DNA of 64,000 nt from HXMU1420-13 sp965601825 (GTDB lineage: Bacteria; Bacteroidota; Rhodothermia; Balneolales; Balneolaceae): assembly GCA_965601825.1 (NCBI GenBank), contig OZ271839.1, positions 3,162,001 to 3,226,000 on the forward strand. The letters run 5' to 3'. The position numbers and the translations under genes are program-made. Positions 30,525 through 38,875 of the stretch are shown one piece after another (position 1 is the stretch's first letter; every line of letters starts with the position of its first letter). The notes under the pieces are model-generated. The model searched no databases, was not told where the DNA came from, and saw only the letters and a list, made by a program, of their open reading frames with translations.

Positions 30525-31283
30525 TTAGTAACTCTTCACAGTAAAACCTACCGTAATAAATCGATCTTCCGGTTTCTGTCCGGCTACTACTACATTTTCA
30601 TACGTGTATAAATAGCTGATATTGATATCCAGCTGCTTCCAAATGGGAAATTCTATCTTGGTATCTGCTTGCCAGCGGAAATTGCTATCTCTTTCTAATG
30701 AAGGTTGATAAAAGCTTTCATGACGAACAATCAGTTTGTCTTTAACCAACTCATAGCTTCCATTAATCCAGATCGTACCTCGGTAGGTATTTATAATTGA
30801 TTCTCCGTCATATTGATCTCTATTGAAATCAACTCGCCTGAACTCAGTATGTTCAAATTCTGTAGAGAGTGACAAATTCAAAGTATTATTTCCTTCATCA
30901 AACACTTTGTAGGAGAAACCAACGCCATAGAGGTATCTCAAATCAATTTCTCTTCTAAAGTTTGTACTTACAAAAAGTAGTGCAAGAGGATAAAACCTTC
31001 GATCAGGATTGAAATTTAGAAAGTTAAGACTCAGGATATCTTCGTCAGCTTTTGTGTTTCCAAATTCCTGATAGACGTATGAATTCTTGGTCTCAAAAAC
31101 GGTATTACTGAAGATGTTGAAACTGAAATTTGTGTTGGCTCTGAAAATTATAGTTTCAACATTACCAGCCTGATAAAATCCTGATAGGGTCAGATCTGCT
31201 TTCCAATTCTCATCATCACTTTCTACAGTTTGTGCAAGAATTGAAAACGGAAATAACAGAAATAGAATGAATAACTTTTTCAT
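30525..31283 (-). CDS. DUF481/YdiY-like outer membrane beta-barrel
   Basis: Signal peptide ending at ILAQ. The mature 230 residues are alternating amphipathic strands ending in an aromatic-tipped C-terminus (FTVGFTVKSY), as in outer membrane barrels. The start WKADLTLSGFYQAGNVETIIF matches the DUF481 pattern (gn..G.s....n.). The role of this family is poorly defined, linked to salt stress in some bacteria. Confidence 0.8.
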   Translation of the reverse strand: MKKLFILFLLFPFSILAQTVESDDENWKADLTLSGFYQAGNVETIIFRANTNFSFNIFSNTVFETKNSYVYQEFGNTKADEDILSLNFLNFNPDRRFYPLALLFVSTNFRREIDLRYLYGVGFSYKVFDEGNNTLNLSLSTEFEHTEFRRVDFNRDQYDGESIINTYRGTIWINGSYELVKDKLIVRHESFYQPSLERDSNFRWQADTKIEFPIWKQLDINISYLYTYENVVVAGQKPEDRFITVGFTVKSY

Positions 31284-31492
31284 TTCGAAGTGCTGTGATC
31301 ACTTTATAAACTTAATCCTGAAAATTAAGGAGCAATCATACTGATAACCAATAGGTGATTGTTATATTTGTGTTACCTGAATCTTCAGGTATATAGTTTG
31401 TTAGTTGGATTTCATCTGCCTTTGAAACGTAACTAGTTTCGAATTTTTGAGTTTAAGCTTTGATGATACTTGCTAATTAAAGAGCCAATTCA

Positions 31493-32623
31493 ATGCAATA
31501 TCTAAGCCTTATCTTTGGATTTATACTAACTGCTGCTACAGCACATGCACAAGTTAACTTCCAAAACTTTAATGAAATTGATCAGTCCAGTTTGCTTTAC
31601 ATAAATCAAGATTACAACCAGAAAGTGCAACAGGCTGAAAAGTTATTAGAAGACCTGATTACTGAAAAGCAGATTCCCGGTTTATCAATCACAATTGCAA
31701 CAAAAGATGAAATTATTTGGTCTCAAGCTTTCGGCTATGCAGACTTAGAAAATAAAAGCCCAACTCGACTTAATACAAAATTTCGTATTGGAAGCATTTC
31801 TAAAGCATTAACATCTCTGGCAATTGGAAAACTAATTGAAAATGGTCAGCTTGATCTAAATGAAGATGTCCGAATGTATGTCCCCTACTTTCCTGAAAAG
31901 CGATATACGATAAAAGTAAAAGATTTAGCCAATCACACCTCTGGCATCAGAAATTATAACTACCGAAATGGAGAGTATACCAGCAGAGTAAACTATGAGA
32001 CTATTGAAGAAAGTGTTGGAATCTTCAAAGATGATTCTTTGCTATTCGAGCCGGGATCGAGATACAGTTATGCAACTTACAATTATTCGCTTTTGAGTGC
32101 AGTAATTGAAGGAGCAAGCGGTTTAAGCTATATAGATTATATGAATGATGAGGTAATTCATCCCTTGAATTTGAATAATACCTCACCGGACTATAACTCT
32201 GAAATAATTTTAAATCGTGCAAGTTTCTATGATGTATCAGATGGTGAAATTGTGAATGGATATTATGTCAATAATTCGAATAAATGGGCCGGTGGCGGTT
32301 ATCTATCTACATCATTTGATCTGGCATTGATGTCACAACAATTGCTTCATTTCGAATATATAAAAGAGGAAACTTTAAATACTCTTTGGGAACCAGCTAG
32401 CTTATCAAATGGCGAAAAAACCAATTATGCAGTTGGATGGAGACAGGACCGGGATAGCAAGGATCGGATTTTTATGCACCATGGTGGTAGTTCAATTGGT
32501 GGGCGATCATTCTTATTGGTATATCCTGAAGAAGGATTATCCATTGCCATAACCTGTAATCTAAGTACCAATTTTAGAGAAGACTTTGTAATTGAAATAG
32601 CTCAAATTTTCATCGACCAATAA
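31493..32623 (+). CDS. exported serine hydrolase (beta-lactamase family)
   Basis: Signal peptide ending at AHAQ. Catalytic motifs are S101-I-S-K104, Y193-A-T195 in place of YxN, and HHGGSS as the third motif. It lacks the C-terminal domains of the two other serine hydrolases at 17 and 19 kb and resembles the LACTB-like group. Its substrate is unknown. A GNAT gene follows 20 bases downstream. Confidence 0.89.
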   Translation: MQYLSLIFGFILTAATAHAQVNFQNFNEIDQSSLLYINQDYNQKVQQAEKLLEDLITEKQIPGLSITIATKDEIIWSQAFGYADLENKSPTRLNTKFRIGSISKALTSLAIGKLIENGQLDLNEDVRMYVPYFPEKRYTIKVKDLANHTSGIRNYNYRNGEYTSRVNYETIEESVGIFKDDSLLFEPGSRYSYATYNYSLLSAVIEGASGLSYIDYMNDEVIHPLNLNNTSPDYNSEIILNRASFYDVSDGEIVNGYYVNNSNKWAGGGYLSTSFDLALMSQQLLHFEYIKEETLNTLWEPASLSNGEKTNYAVGWRQDRDSKDRIFMHHGGSSIGGRSFLLVYPEEGLSIAITCNLSTNFREDFVIEIAQIFIDQ

Positions 32624-32643
32624 GATTTGTACCAGAACTAATT

Positions 32644-33054
32644 ATGGAAATTGAAATAAGTACAACAATACTACCAACTGAAGATGAATTGAAACGCCTT
32701 TTCACTCAAACCACCTGGGCAACTAAAAGAGATTCAAAAGACATAAATCGGTTGCTTCAAAATCTAAATATCTTTGTTGTTATAAGACACGATTCAAAGG
32801 TAATTGGTTTCGGAAGAGCAATTTCTGATGGTGCTTATCGGGCTTTAATCGAAGATATCATTGTAGATATCGCTTACCGTGGAAAAGGTTATGGAAAGCT
32901 GATTATGGAAAACCTCATGAATCAATTGGATGAGATAGAAGAGGTTTTTCTTAACACCAATCCATCCCTAGAGGAATTCTATCATAAATTTGGGTTTGAA
33001 AAGTCGGATACTTTTTCAATGAAAAAGCAGCATAAAGAAAGAAGTTTTAGATAG
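32644..33054 (+). CDS. GNAT-family N-acetyltransferase
   Basis: A 136-residue single GNAT domain. The acetyl-CoA motif is DIAYRGKGYGKLIMENLM, preceded by the beta-strand ALIEDIIV and followed by VFLNTNPSLEEFYHKFGFE. It follows the serine hydrolase by 20 bases and may be co-transcribed. The acceptor amine is unknown. Confidence 0.9.
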   Translation: MEIEISTTILPTEDELKRLFTQTTWATKRDSKDINRLLQNLNIFVVIRHDSKVIGFGRAISDGAYRALIEDIIVDIAYRGKGYGKLIMENLMNQLDEIEEVFLNTNPSLEEFYHKFGFEKSDTFSMKKQHKERSFR

Positions 33055-33355
33055 ACTCACTCACCTCAAAGCTCTTGAAGCGTTATTAAATATATCTGGT
33101 TCTAAGTTTAGAAAAGCTCAAAAAGATATACCCACTCCTACCGAAATTAAATCTAATACTGTACTAATAAACAACTTCTGCATAGTTATTAAAACTATTC
33201 AAATTCTACGATCGTCATTTAGTTCAAAACTCGGCAAGTACAATATTGAAAACTGTTCTACAGTAAATATTTGATCCGGGTAACTTTTGGGAAACAGCTT
33301 TTTAAAAGTTCTAAACAAAAGGTTAATAGAATTAATAATTATAAAGATCACTAAA
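33055..33355. other. intergenic stretch, nothing recognised
   Basis: About 300 AT-rich bases without credible coding frame, RNA gene or repeat. It should contain the promoter of the lipoprotein gene at 33356. Confidence 0.4.
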
Positions 33356-34420
33356 ATGAATAGATATGTAGTATGCATCGCACTTTCAGCTTTTTTCCTA
33401 TTTAACTGCAGTAGAGATTACTCGGGGTATATTATAAACGGTAAAATAGATGACGTTAATTCTGAAATGAAAATTTACCTTAAAAATGATCATTCCAGTA
33501 TTGTTGAAGATTCTACTACCATTAATAGTAATGGTAGTTTTAATTTTGAAGGTGTTGTTGAATATCCTCAAAGATATTCTATTGTTTACCAAACCGAGGA
33601 TAAACAATATGAACATCCTGTGTGGGTAGAGAATACTAACATTGAGATCACCTGGGAATTATCGGATGTCGAAAATATTGTAATTAATGGTGGTAGGGAA
33701 CAAGAGCTTTCAGAGGAAATGTCAGGTATATGGGACTCTTACTATCCTGAGTTTTACCGACTCGTTGAAGAAACGAAATACGACTCTATTGAAACACTAA
33801 ATAATAGATACTTTGGTAAAAATTTAGATTTCGCTATTAAGCATGCTAATAGTTTTATGGGTATCGAGTCGTTATATGAATACAGAGCCAAAATTAGTAA
33901 AGATTCATTGAGGAGTATTTTAAGTACACTCGATACTTCCATCCTAGACAGTAATTATGGACAAACCCTCTCACGGTATTCCTCGATTGCCAACTTAAAT
34001 GTTGGTGATACTTACGCAGACTTCACCGCAAAAACCTTTTCCGGGCAAGAGATCACTATATCAGAAGTTCTAAAAAAAGAGAAACCGATAATGCTGGTTA
34101 TGGGTGGATTCTCCTGCATGCAAGAACATGGAAGGGAACTGTTACATGAATTTCATACTAACCATAAAGAAAGTATTGAAATCATAAGTGTCTTTTTTAC
34201 AAATAATCTGGACCATTGGGAATTTGAACGCAATTACCCGTTGGATGTACCACTAATTTCAGATATGGAAGGGAATCATAGTCAGATTAAAATACAATAT
34301 GATATACAGGCTACCCCAACTATTTACATATTGGATAAAGACGGCATCATTACGTGGAAATCTGAGGGCTATTACAATAAAGTAAATGAAGCAGCTAAAG
34401 AACTCATAAGTAATAGTTAA
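33356..34420 (+). CDS. TlpA/AhpC-like thioredoxin-fold lipoprotein with DUF4369-type N-terminus
   Basis: The ATG at 33356 starts a lipoprotein signal (FFLFNCS). Residues about 25-130 resemble the DUF4369 beta domain common before Bacteroidota thiol reductases. The C-terminal ~140 residues are thioredoxin-like (GDTYADFTAKTFSGQEITISE, ATPTIYILDKDG with a cis-Pro). The place of the CxxC holds FSCMQEHG, so only one cysteine remains. It may act as a peroxiredoxin-like or isomerase-type protein or have lost reductase activity. Confidence 0.8.
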   Translation: MNRYVVCIALSAFFLFNCSRDYSGYIINGKIDDVNSEMKIYLKNDHSSIVEDSTTINSNGSFNFEGVVEYPQRYSIVYQTEDKQYEHPVWVENTNIEITWELSDVENIVINGGREQELSEEMSGIWDSYYPEFYRLVEETKYDSIETLNNRYFGKNLDFAIKHANSFMGIESLYEYRAKISKDSLRSILSTLDTSILDSNYGQTLSRYSSIANLNVGDTYADFTAKTFSGQEITISEVLKKEKPIMLVMGGFSCMQEHGRELLHEFHTNHKESIEIISVFFTNNLDHWEFERNYPLDVPLISDMEGNHSQIKIQYDIQATPTIYILDKDGIITWKSEGYYNKVNEAAKELISNS

Positions 34421-34547
34421 CGACGTTAGCATTCCCTAAATAGTCAATCCTGATTACCTAGTTCAAACTACCATATTGGCTACAAATCCTTGTATGTATT
34501 TCTTATGTTCAAAGCATTGCTTAACAACAATGAGAAATTCAAGAACT

Positions 34548-35534
34548 ATGAAATATTTTAAGGCTACTCTGTTTCTAGCTGTTTTTACAATGATTGGTTT
34601 TTCAACTTCACAAGCACAGCGAGTTGAAAGCAATTCTGAATTAATCGGAAAATGGAATCTCACCATAATGATGAATCAAGACCAAATAGACAATTTGGGG
34701 ATTTTCCGACATGGATTAATGGCTTCGGATGGTTTCCCGGGATGGTTAGAAGTGAAACTTTCCGGTTTTTCTACACTGGTTGGATATTATGTTGGATATG
34801 AAGGCAGCGCCAGACCCATAGCCGAAGTTCATTACGACGCTGATAGAGATGTATTTCATTTTACTATTCCTCCTCAGTGGATGGATATTGAGGATATCTA
34901 TTTCGAATTCAGCCTGGAAGACAACCAATTATCGGGATATAAAATGCTGGATGGAAATAAGCTTCAATTTACCGGAGTTCGTGCACCTAGTCTTGAAAGA
35001 ACGGAACCACCTGTTTGGGGCACTCCTATCAATTTAATTACCGAAAATATGGATCGCTGGATAATCCCGGCAAACAATAAGTTCAAAATGATTGACGGTA
35101 TAATGGTCAATGAGGAGAAAGGCGGGAACTTGATTACCACGCAAAAATTCGATGATTTTAAGCTGAGTATCGAATTTAGGTATCCTGAAGGAAGTAATAG
35201 TGGAATTTATCTTCGTGGGCGGCATGAAGTCCAAATAGAAGACTCAAAAGGACGTGCTGATGATGTTAGTATTGGTGGAGTCTATGGTTTTATTGCACCA
35301 TCAGTAAATGCGGCAAATCCTCCCGGTGAGTGGCAAACTTATGAAATTACGCTGGTTGGCAGACATGTAACTATTGTACTTAATGGAATTGAAATAGTCT
35401 CAAACAGACCAATTCCCGGTATTACAGGTGGGTCACTTGATAGTAATGAAGGCGAACCCGGCCCAATTATGATTCAGGGAGACCATGGTCCAATCGACTT
35501 TAGAAAATTTGTGATTACCCCTTCTATGAACTGA
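34548..35534 (+). CDS. exported DUF1080 (3-keto-disaccharide hydrolase-like) protein
   Basis: The ATG at 34548 gives a signal peptide ending at SQAQ; upstream starts would add a non-signal extension. Residues about 25-150 are an unassigned beta domain. The C-terminal half is DUF1080: NLITTQKFDDFKLSIEFRY, SNSGIYLRGRHEVQIEDS, GEWQTYEITL and GPIMIQGDHGPIDFRKF are its usual landmarks. The fold is a concanavalin-like sandwich, linked to 3-ketoglycoside hydrolysis in some members. Sugar-related role is likely, exact substrate unknown. Confidence 0.88.
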   Translation: MKYFKATLFLAVFTMIGFSTSQAQRVESNSELIGKWNLTIMMNQDQIDNLGIFRHGLMASDGFPGWLEVKLSGFSTLVGYYVGYEGSARPIAEVHYDADRDVFHFTIPPQWMDIEDIYFEFSLEDNQLSGYKMLDGNKLQFTGVRAPSLERTEPPVWGTPINLITENMDRWIIPANNKFKMIDGIMVNEEKGGNLITTQKFDDFKLSIEFRYPEGSNSGIYLRGRHEVQIEDSKGRADDVSIGGVYGFIAPSVNAANPPGEWQTYEITLVGRHVTIVLNGIEIVSNRPIPGITGGSLDSNEGEPGPIMIQGDHGPIDFRKFVITPSMN

Positions 35535-35723
35535 GAATTTTTCACTAGAAAGTGAGTGTATAGTATATACTGATAAGGTTACAAATATTGCCAGTTCTTA
35601 ATCTCTCTTATGGTATTTATAGTTCTCGGAATACATTAAGTGTGATTCCATTCACTCTTTCGTGGTGGACTTGTAACTCCATTATAATTGCTGTTTATTG
35701 AATTCAACTAACAGATCACCGCT

Positions 35724-36173
35724 ATGAAGACTTCAGTTTCCATCGAAATCGATAAACCTAAAGAAGACGTTTGGAAGGCTATCACGAACTTCGAAAATTG
35801 TCCTTCTTACATATCTGCCATAATGAGTCTTGAGATTCTTGAGCAACCTGAAAACACATTAAAGGGCTTTAAATGGAAAGAAACTCGAGAAATGTTTGGA
35901 AAAGAAGCAACCGAAACGATGTGGATTACAGATTATACTGAAAATGAGTTTTATCAAACTAGGGCTGAAAGTCATGGCTCCATTTATATATCAAAAATGG
36001 CCATAGAAGAGACAGATGGTAAATCGAAATTGACCTTTTCATTTACCGGAGAGGCCATTTCCTTCTTTGCAAAGATTATGTCCGCTTTGATGAGTTCTAT
36101 GATGAAGAAGTCACTCGATAAATCAATGATGAAGGATCTAGAGGATATTAAAGCTTACCTCGAATCGAAGTAA
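35724..36173 (+). CDS. SRPBCC (polyketide cyclase-like) protein
   Basis: A 149-residue START/SRPBCC fold beginning SVSIEIDKPKEDVWKAITNFENCPSYI, with a long C-terminal helix rich in Met and Lys (KIMSALMSSMMKKSLDKSMMKDLEDI). No signal peptide. It binds a hydrophobic ligand by family. It ends 31 bases before the convergent recombinase gene and forms the left neighbour of the integron-like element. Confidence 0.82.
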   Translation: MKTSVSIEIDKPKEDVWKAITNFENCPSYISAIMSLEILEQPENTLKGFKWKETREMFGKEATETMWITDYTENEFYQTRAESHGSIYISKMAIEETDGKSKLTFSFTGEAISFFAKIMSALMSSMMKKSLDKSMMKDLEDIKAYLESK

Positions 36174-36203
36174 TATTGATTGATTGCTTTTAAGGCCACC
36201 TGT

Positions 36204-37049
36204 TCAAATTGAAATATTTTCGATTGGGCTTTTTATATCCTTCATACTTCTATTGCTCACATGTGTATATATTTGAGTTGTTGATATGTGCTTATGCCCT
36301 AACAATTCCTGAATAAACCGGATGTCTGTCCCATTATCTAACAAATGTGTAGCAAAAGAATGACGAAGCGTATGTGGAGTTGCTTTCTTTTTAATGTTCG
36401 CCATTTTGCGATGCTTTCTCATAAGGTTCTGAATCGAGGAGCTGGAATATTTGCCACCATTTTGCCCTTCAAATAAGTAGTCCTTGGGACGAAAATCTTT
36501 CACATAATTCCTTAAAAGCTCAAGAACATTTGGTGCAAGTACAGAATAGCGATCTTTCTTTCCTTTTGATTGAGTTATTCGAATTTGCATTCGTGAGGAG
36601 TCTATATCACTTACTCTAAGGTTCAGAATTTCGCTCAGTCGTAATCCAGCTGAATAACAAAGAGCGAATATAGCTTTGTGTTTAAGATTTCTGAATGAAT
36701 TTAAAAATCGTTGAACCTCATCAATTGAGAGAACTTCGGGTAGTGTCGAAGGTTTTTTCATTGAAATATTAAAGTCGAAATCGATGGGTTTCTTTAATAC
36801 CTCGTGATAAAGAAATTTGACAGAGGCCAGAAGTTGTTTCATTGAGGAGTAACTGTAACTAAATTCAGTTTTACTAATGAAAAAGAAGTATTCTAAATCC
36901 TTCGGTGAGACTTCTTTTAATTGCTGCTCCTGAACAAATCTTAAAAATACACCCAATCCATTTTGATACGCATTGATCGTATTTGAACTATAATTTTTAA
37001 GAGTAAGTGCATGTTTGTACTTTGTAAGTAAATCTACTTTATTCATCAT
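36204..37049 (-). CDS. tyrosine recombinase, Xer-sized, candidate cassette integrase
   Basis: An N-terminal SAM-like core-binding domain (about 5-90) is followed by a complete catalytic domain: R137 in SAGLRLSE, K164 in SKGKKDR, H226 and R229 in TPHTLRHS, H252 in LLGHKH, and nucleophile Y261 in TQIYTHV. The tail SNRSMKDIKSPIENI recalls the integron-integrase ending (RGVRSPLD), but the roughly 50-residue insertion that IntI has between the Lys and His-x-x-Arg boxes is missing. At 281 residues it is the size of XerC/D. It is transcribed away from the two cassettes, as integron integrases are. A housekeeping Xer role is less likely given this setting but not excluded. Confidence 0.9.
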   Translation of the reverse strand: MMNKVDLLTKYKHALTLKNYSSNTINAYQNGLGVFLRFVQEQQLKEVSPKDLEYFFFISKTEFSYSYSSMKQLLASVKFLYHEVLKKPIDFDFNISMKKPSTLPEVLSIDEVQRFLNSFRNLKHKAIFALCYSAGLRLSEILNLRVSDIDSSRMQIRITQSKGKKDRYSVLAPNVLELLRNYVKDFRPKDYLFEGQNGGKYSSSSIQNLMRKHRKMANIKKKATPHTLRHSFATHLLDNGTDIRFIQELLGHKHISTTQIYTHVSNRSMKDIKSPIENISI

Positions 37050-37111
37050 ATCCCCCTGTATTTTAGGAATATGGTGAATATAACTTAAACTTGTAATAGG
37101 GATATGATGAA
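37042..37111. repeat. 13-bp perfect inverted repeat flanking recombinase promoter region
   Basis: TTCATCATATCCC at 37042-37054, which includes the recombinase start codons on the minus strand, is repeated in inverse orientation as GGGATATGATGAA at 37099-37111. The 44 bases between hold the divergent promoters. It could bind the recombinase or a regulator, or result from duplication of the translation-start context. Confidence 0.7.
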
Positions 37112-37148
37112 CTCAGTGCGTCATATGCCAATGTTGTGTAGCATTTGA
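37104..37148 (+). CDS. possible 14-residue leader peptide across attI-like site
   Basis: On the plus strand the inverted repeat supplies GGGATATGATG, the same start context as the recombinase. The frame reads MMNSVRHMPMLCSI and stops at 37146-37148, 14 bases before the ATG of the first cassette gene. It crosses the predicted recombination point at 37133/37134. A comparable short frame in class 1 integrons helps translate cassettes lacking their own ribosome site. Its translation is inferred. Confidence 0.3.
   Translation: MMNSVRHMPMLCSI
37112..37142 (+). other. attI-like recombination region
   Basis: CATATGCCAATGTTGTGTAGC precedes the first cassette in the place of attI. GTTGTGTAGC (37133-37142) is the exact inverse of the end of cassette 1 (37804-37813), and the wider GCCAATGTTGTGTAGC matches its inverse at 15 of 16 bases. 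The predicted crossover is G37133^T37134. No stem-forming left arm was seen, which fits attI rather than a second attC. Confidence 0.55.
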
Positions 37149-37162
37149 ACAGAATAGAAAAT

Positions 37163-37795
37163 ATGAACAATTTTTATGAAATTGAATTTCTGAATTCTAA
37201 ACCTAAAAAGGGTGAAACCAAATTTGGTGGACAACCAGACTGGTTGACAAAACCTGAATGGCCTATTAGCAAAGAAACTGGAAATCCAATGCGTTTTATC
37301 TGTCAAATTGAACTTTCTGAAGTTGGATATGAAGAAAAAAATCCCAAATTCGCTTACTTATTTATGACTGATGAAGATGAATATGTTGACGGAACTTGGG
37401 AAGCTGATGGTGGAGAAAATGCGATTATCCTACAACCAGGAGAAAATCAAGTCAAAACAGAAGAATTAGAAAATGGACCTTCACTTTATAAAATGGTAAA
37501 AAGGTTATTTAAAAAACGATTAGTTCCTCAAAATTTTGAATGCGCTGTAAAATTGACTCAAAAAAAAGAGGATATTGATTACGAAAGTGACGAATTGGAT
37601 ATTCGAAATAAATTTAATGGTGAACCTGTGTTTATCCAAGGAGATGAATATCCTTCGAAGGATAAATGGAATTTGTTAATCCAATTAGATGCCACTAACG
37701 TTCCTTTCTATGTAAATTTTGGTGATGCTGGAGTTGGATACGGATTTATTAACGAAACAAAAGACAGAGCTAAATTTATTTGGCAATGTATGTAA
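37163..37795 (+). CDS. DUF1963 (YwqG-like) protein, cassette 1 cargo
   Basis: TKFGGQPDWLTKPEWPIS followed by MRFICQIELSE is the typical DUF1963 start, with WNLLIQLD and FGDAGVGYGFIN near the end. No signal peptide. The ATG at 37163 is preferred; TTG at 37145 overlaps the leader frame. The gene is AT-rich and fills its cassette with almost no spare sequence (start 29 bases after the crossover, stop nine bases before the attC-like site). DUF1963 proteins of unknown function occur next to toxin genes in some bacteria; an immunity role is possible but not shown. Confidence 0.82.
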   Translation: MNNFYEIEFLNSKPKKGETKFGGQPDWLTKPEWPISKETGNPMRFICQIELSEVGYEEKNPKFAYLFMTDEDEYVDGTWEADGGENAIILQPGENQVKTEELENGPSLYKMVKRLFKKRLVPQNFECAVKLTQKKEDIDYESDELDIRNKFNGEPVFIQGDEYPSKDKWNLLIQLDATNVPFYVNFGDAGVGYGFINETKDRAKFIWQCM

Positions 37796-37803
37796 ACAAA
37801 AAC

Positions 37804-37940
37804 GCTACACAACAATGGCTATAAGTAATTGCTTGTTCTCGCATACTTCCGAAAATCCCTGCGAATTTTCAGCTTGGTGTGTACTTGCTAAGTTTCGTAC
37901 TAAACCACGCAACTACTCATAGCCTAGACCGTTAGGGCAT
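37804..37940 (+). repeat. attC-like site 1
   Basis: Outer box GCTACACAAC (37804-37813), spacer AAT, left arm 37817-37832 (GGCTATAAGTAATTGC), loop, right arm 37909-37924 (GCAACTACTCATAGCC), spacer TAGACC, inner box GTTAGGGCAT (37931-37940). The arms pair at 14 of 16 positions on the top strand; the two exceptions are A-C on top and thus T-G wobbles on the bottom, so only the bottom strand folds without mismatch. Total length of 137 bases is within the usual attC range. Confidence 0.7.
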
Positions 37941-37945
37941 ATAGA

Positions 37946-38818
37946 ATGAAGCTCAGCCACTTAATAGGGATCAGAACGTTTGGAGGCATAAGCACTCTCA
38001 TAATTATGTTTGTAATGAGTGGATGCAGCTTCTTCGCAAAACCGCTCGAACTCTCAAGTGAGCACTTTCTATTCACTGCAACCACACAAACAAGCTCGAT
38101 GGAAGAGATGCAGGAAGGCATCAATCGGGCAGAGGAATTTTATTCTGCATTGGCTAATATCATACCCCGGGAGTATGAGCTAGACTCTGTTATTGTTGTA
38201 CAACTTAATGGCAAGTACCGAGGACCGGGAACATATGCGTACATGGATAACCAAGGTGCTATTCAACTCTGGCGATACCCAGCAGAGTTGGGCGGCTACT
38301 GGTCCCTTTTTGCTCATGAACTAATTCATGCAATCGCCTTTGATACCTCGGTAAAGGTCGGAGTGTACGAATGGAAATCGTTCGGCTTCTACAACGAGGC
38401 TTGGGCAGAATATCTATCACTGCTCATCGACCCCAAAAAAACCGGCTTCCCATTTTATGGCTTTAATGAAGATGTTGTTGTGGGTCACTGGGTACAGCAA
38501 GGAGGTCTAAATCTTGCAAAACTCCGAACGTCACATGAAGAACTAAATCTGTCATGTCCACATCAATCCTACACAATGCGCGCTTCATGGTTCCGGTTTG
38601 TTGATGAAACCTATGGCCGTCAAGCCGCACTGGACATTATGTACGGAGGCAGGGAAATGACACCCAGAGTTGTAGAGGAAATCCTAGGTAACTCATTGAT
38701 AATAGTAGATGATGCGTGGCAGAAATGGGTTCTTAAGCGCTATGCTTCACACCCAGGAGCTGATGCACAAGCTGACTCTTATCGTGCAAGTATCTCGTAT
38801 TATCAGCCCTGTCAATAA
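37946..38818 (+). CDS. exported HExxH metallopeptidase-like lipoprotein, cassette 2 cargo
   Basis: The ATG at 37946 starts a lipoprotein signal with lipobox VMSGC (Cys27). HELIHAIAFD (H124, E125, H128) is an HExxH zinc motif, followed by NEAWAEYLSLL whose Glu (E151 or E155) can be the third ligand, as in gluzincins of the peptidase MA-like group. The remainder is helical. The gene is visibly richer in G and C than both cassette 1 and the chromosome around it, pointing to separate origin. It starts 14 bases after the cassette crossover. Substrate unknown; it would act at the cell envelope. Confidence 0.8.
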   Translation: MKLSHLIGIRTFGGISTLIIMFVMSGCSFFAKPLELSSEHFLFTATTQTSSMEEMQEGINRAEEFYSALANIIPREYELDSVIVVQLNGKYRGPGTYAYMDNQGAIQLWRYPAELGGYWSLFAHELIHAIAFDTSVKVGVYEWKSFGFYNEAWAEYLSLLIDPKKTGFPFYGFNEDVVVGHWVQQGGLNLAKLRTSHEELNLSCPHQSYTMRASWFRFVDETYGRQAALDIMYGGREMTPRVVEEILGNSLIIVDDAWQKWVLKRYASHPGADAQADSYRASISYYQPCQ

Positions 38819-38875
38819 ATTCCGATAGAGCGCTGAACTTGGCTCAATCGTGATAGGTCAGGGTTGGGTAATTAC

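Noticed and set aside
35534..35723. Small hairpin after the DUF1080 gene as terminator
   Set aside because: The TCACT/AGTGA stem is short and lacks a T tract.
36204..37049. Prophage or ICE integrase
   Set aside because: No phage or conjugation gene is nearby, and the cassette ends and stem sites explain the region better.
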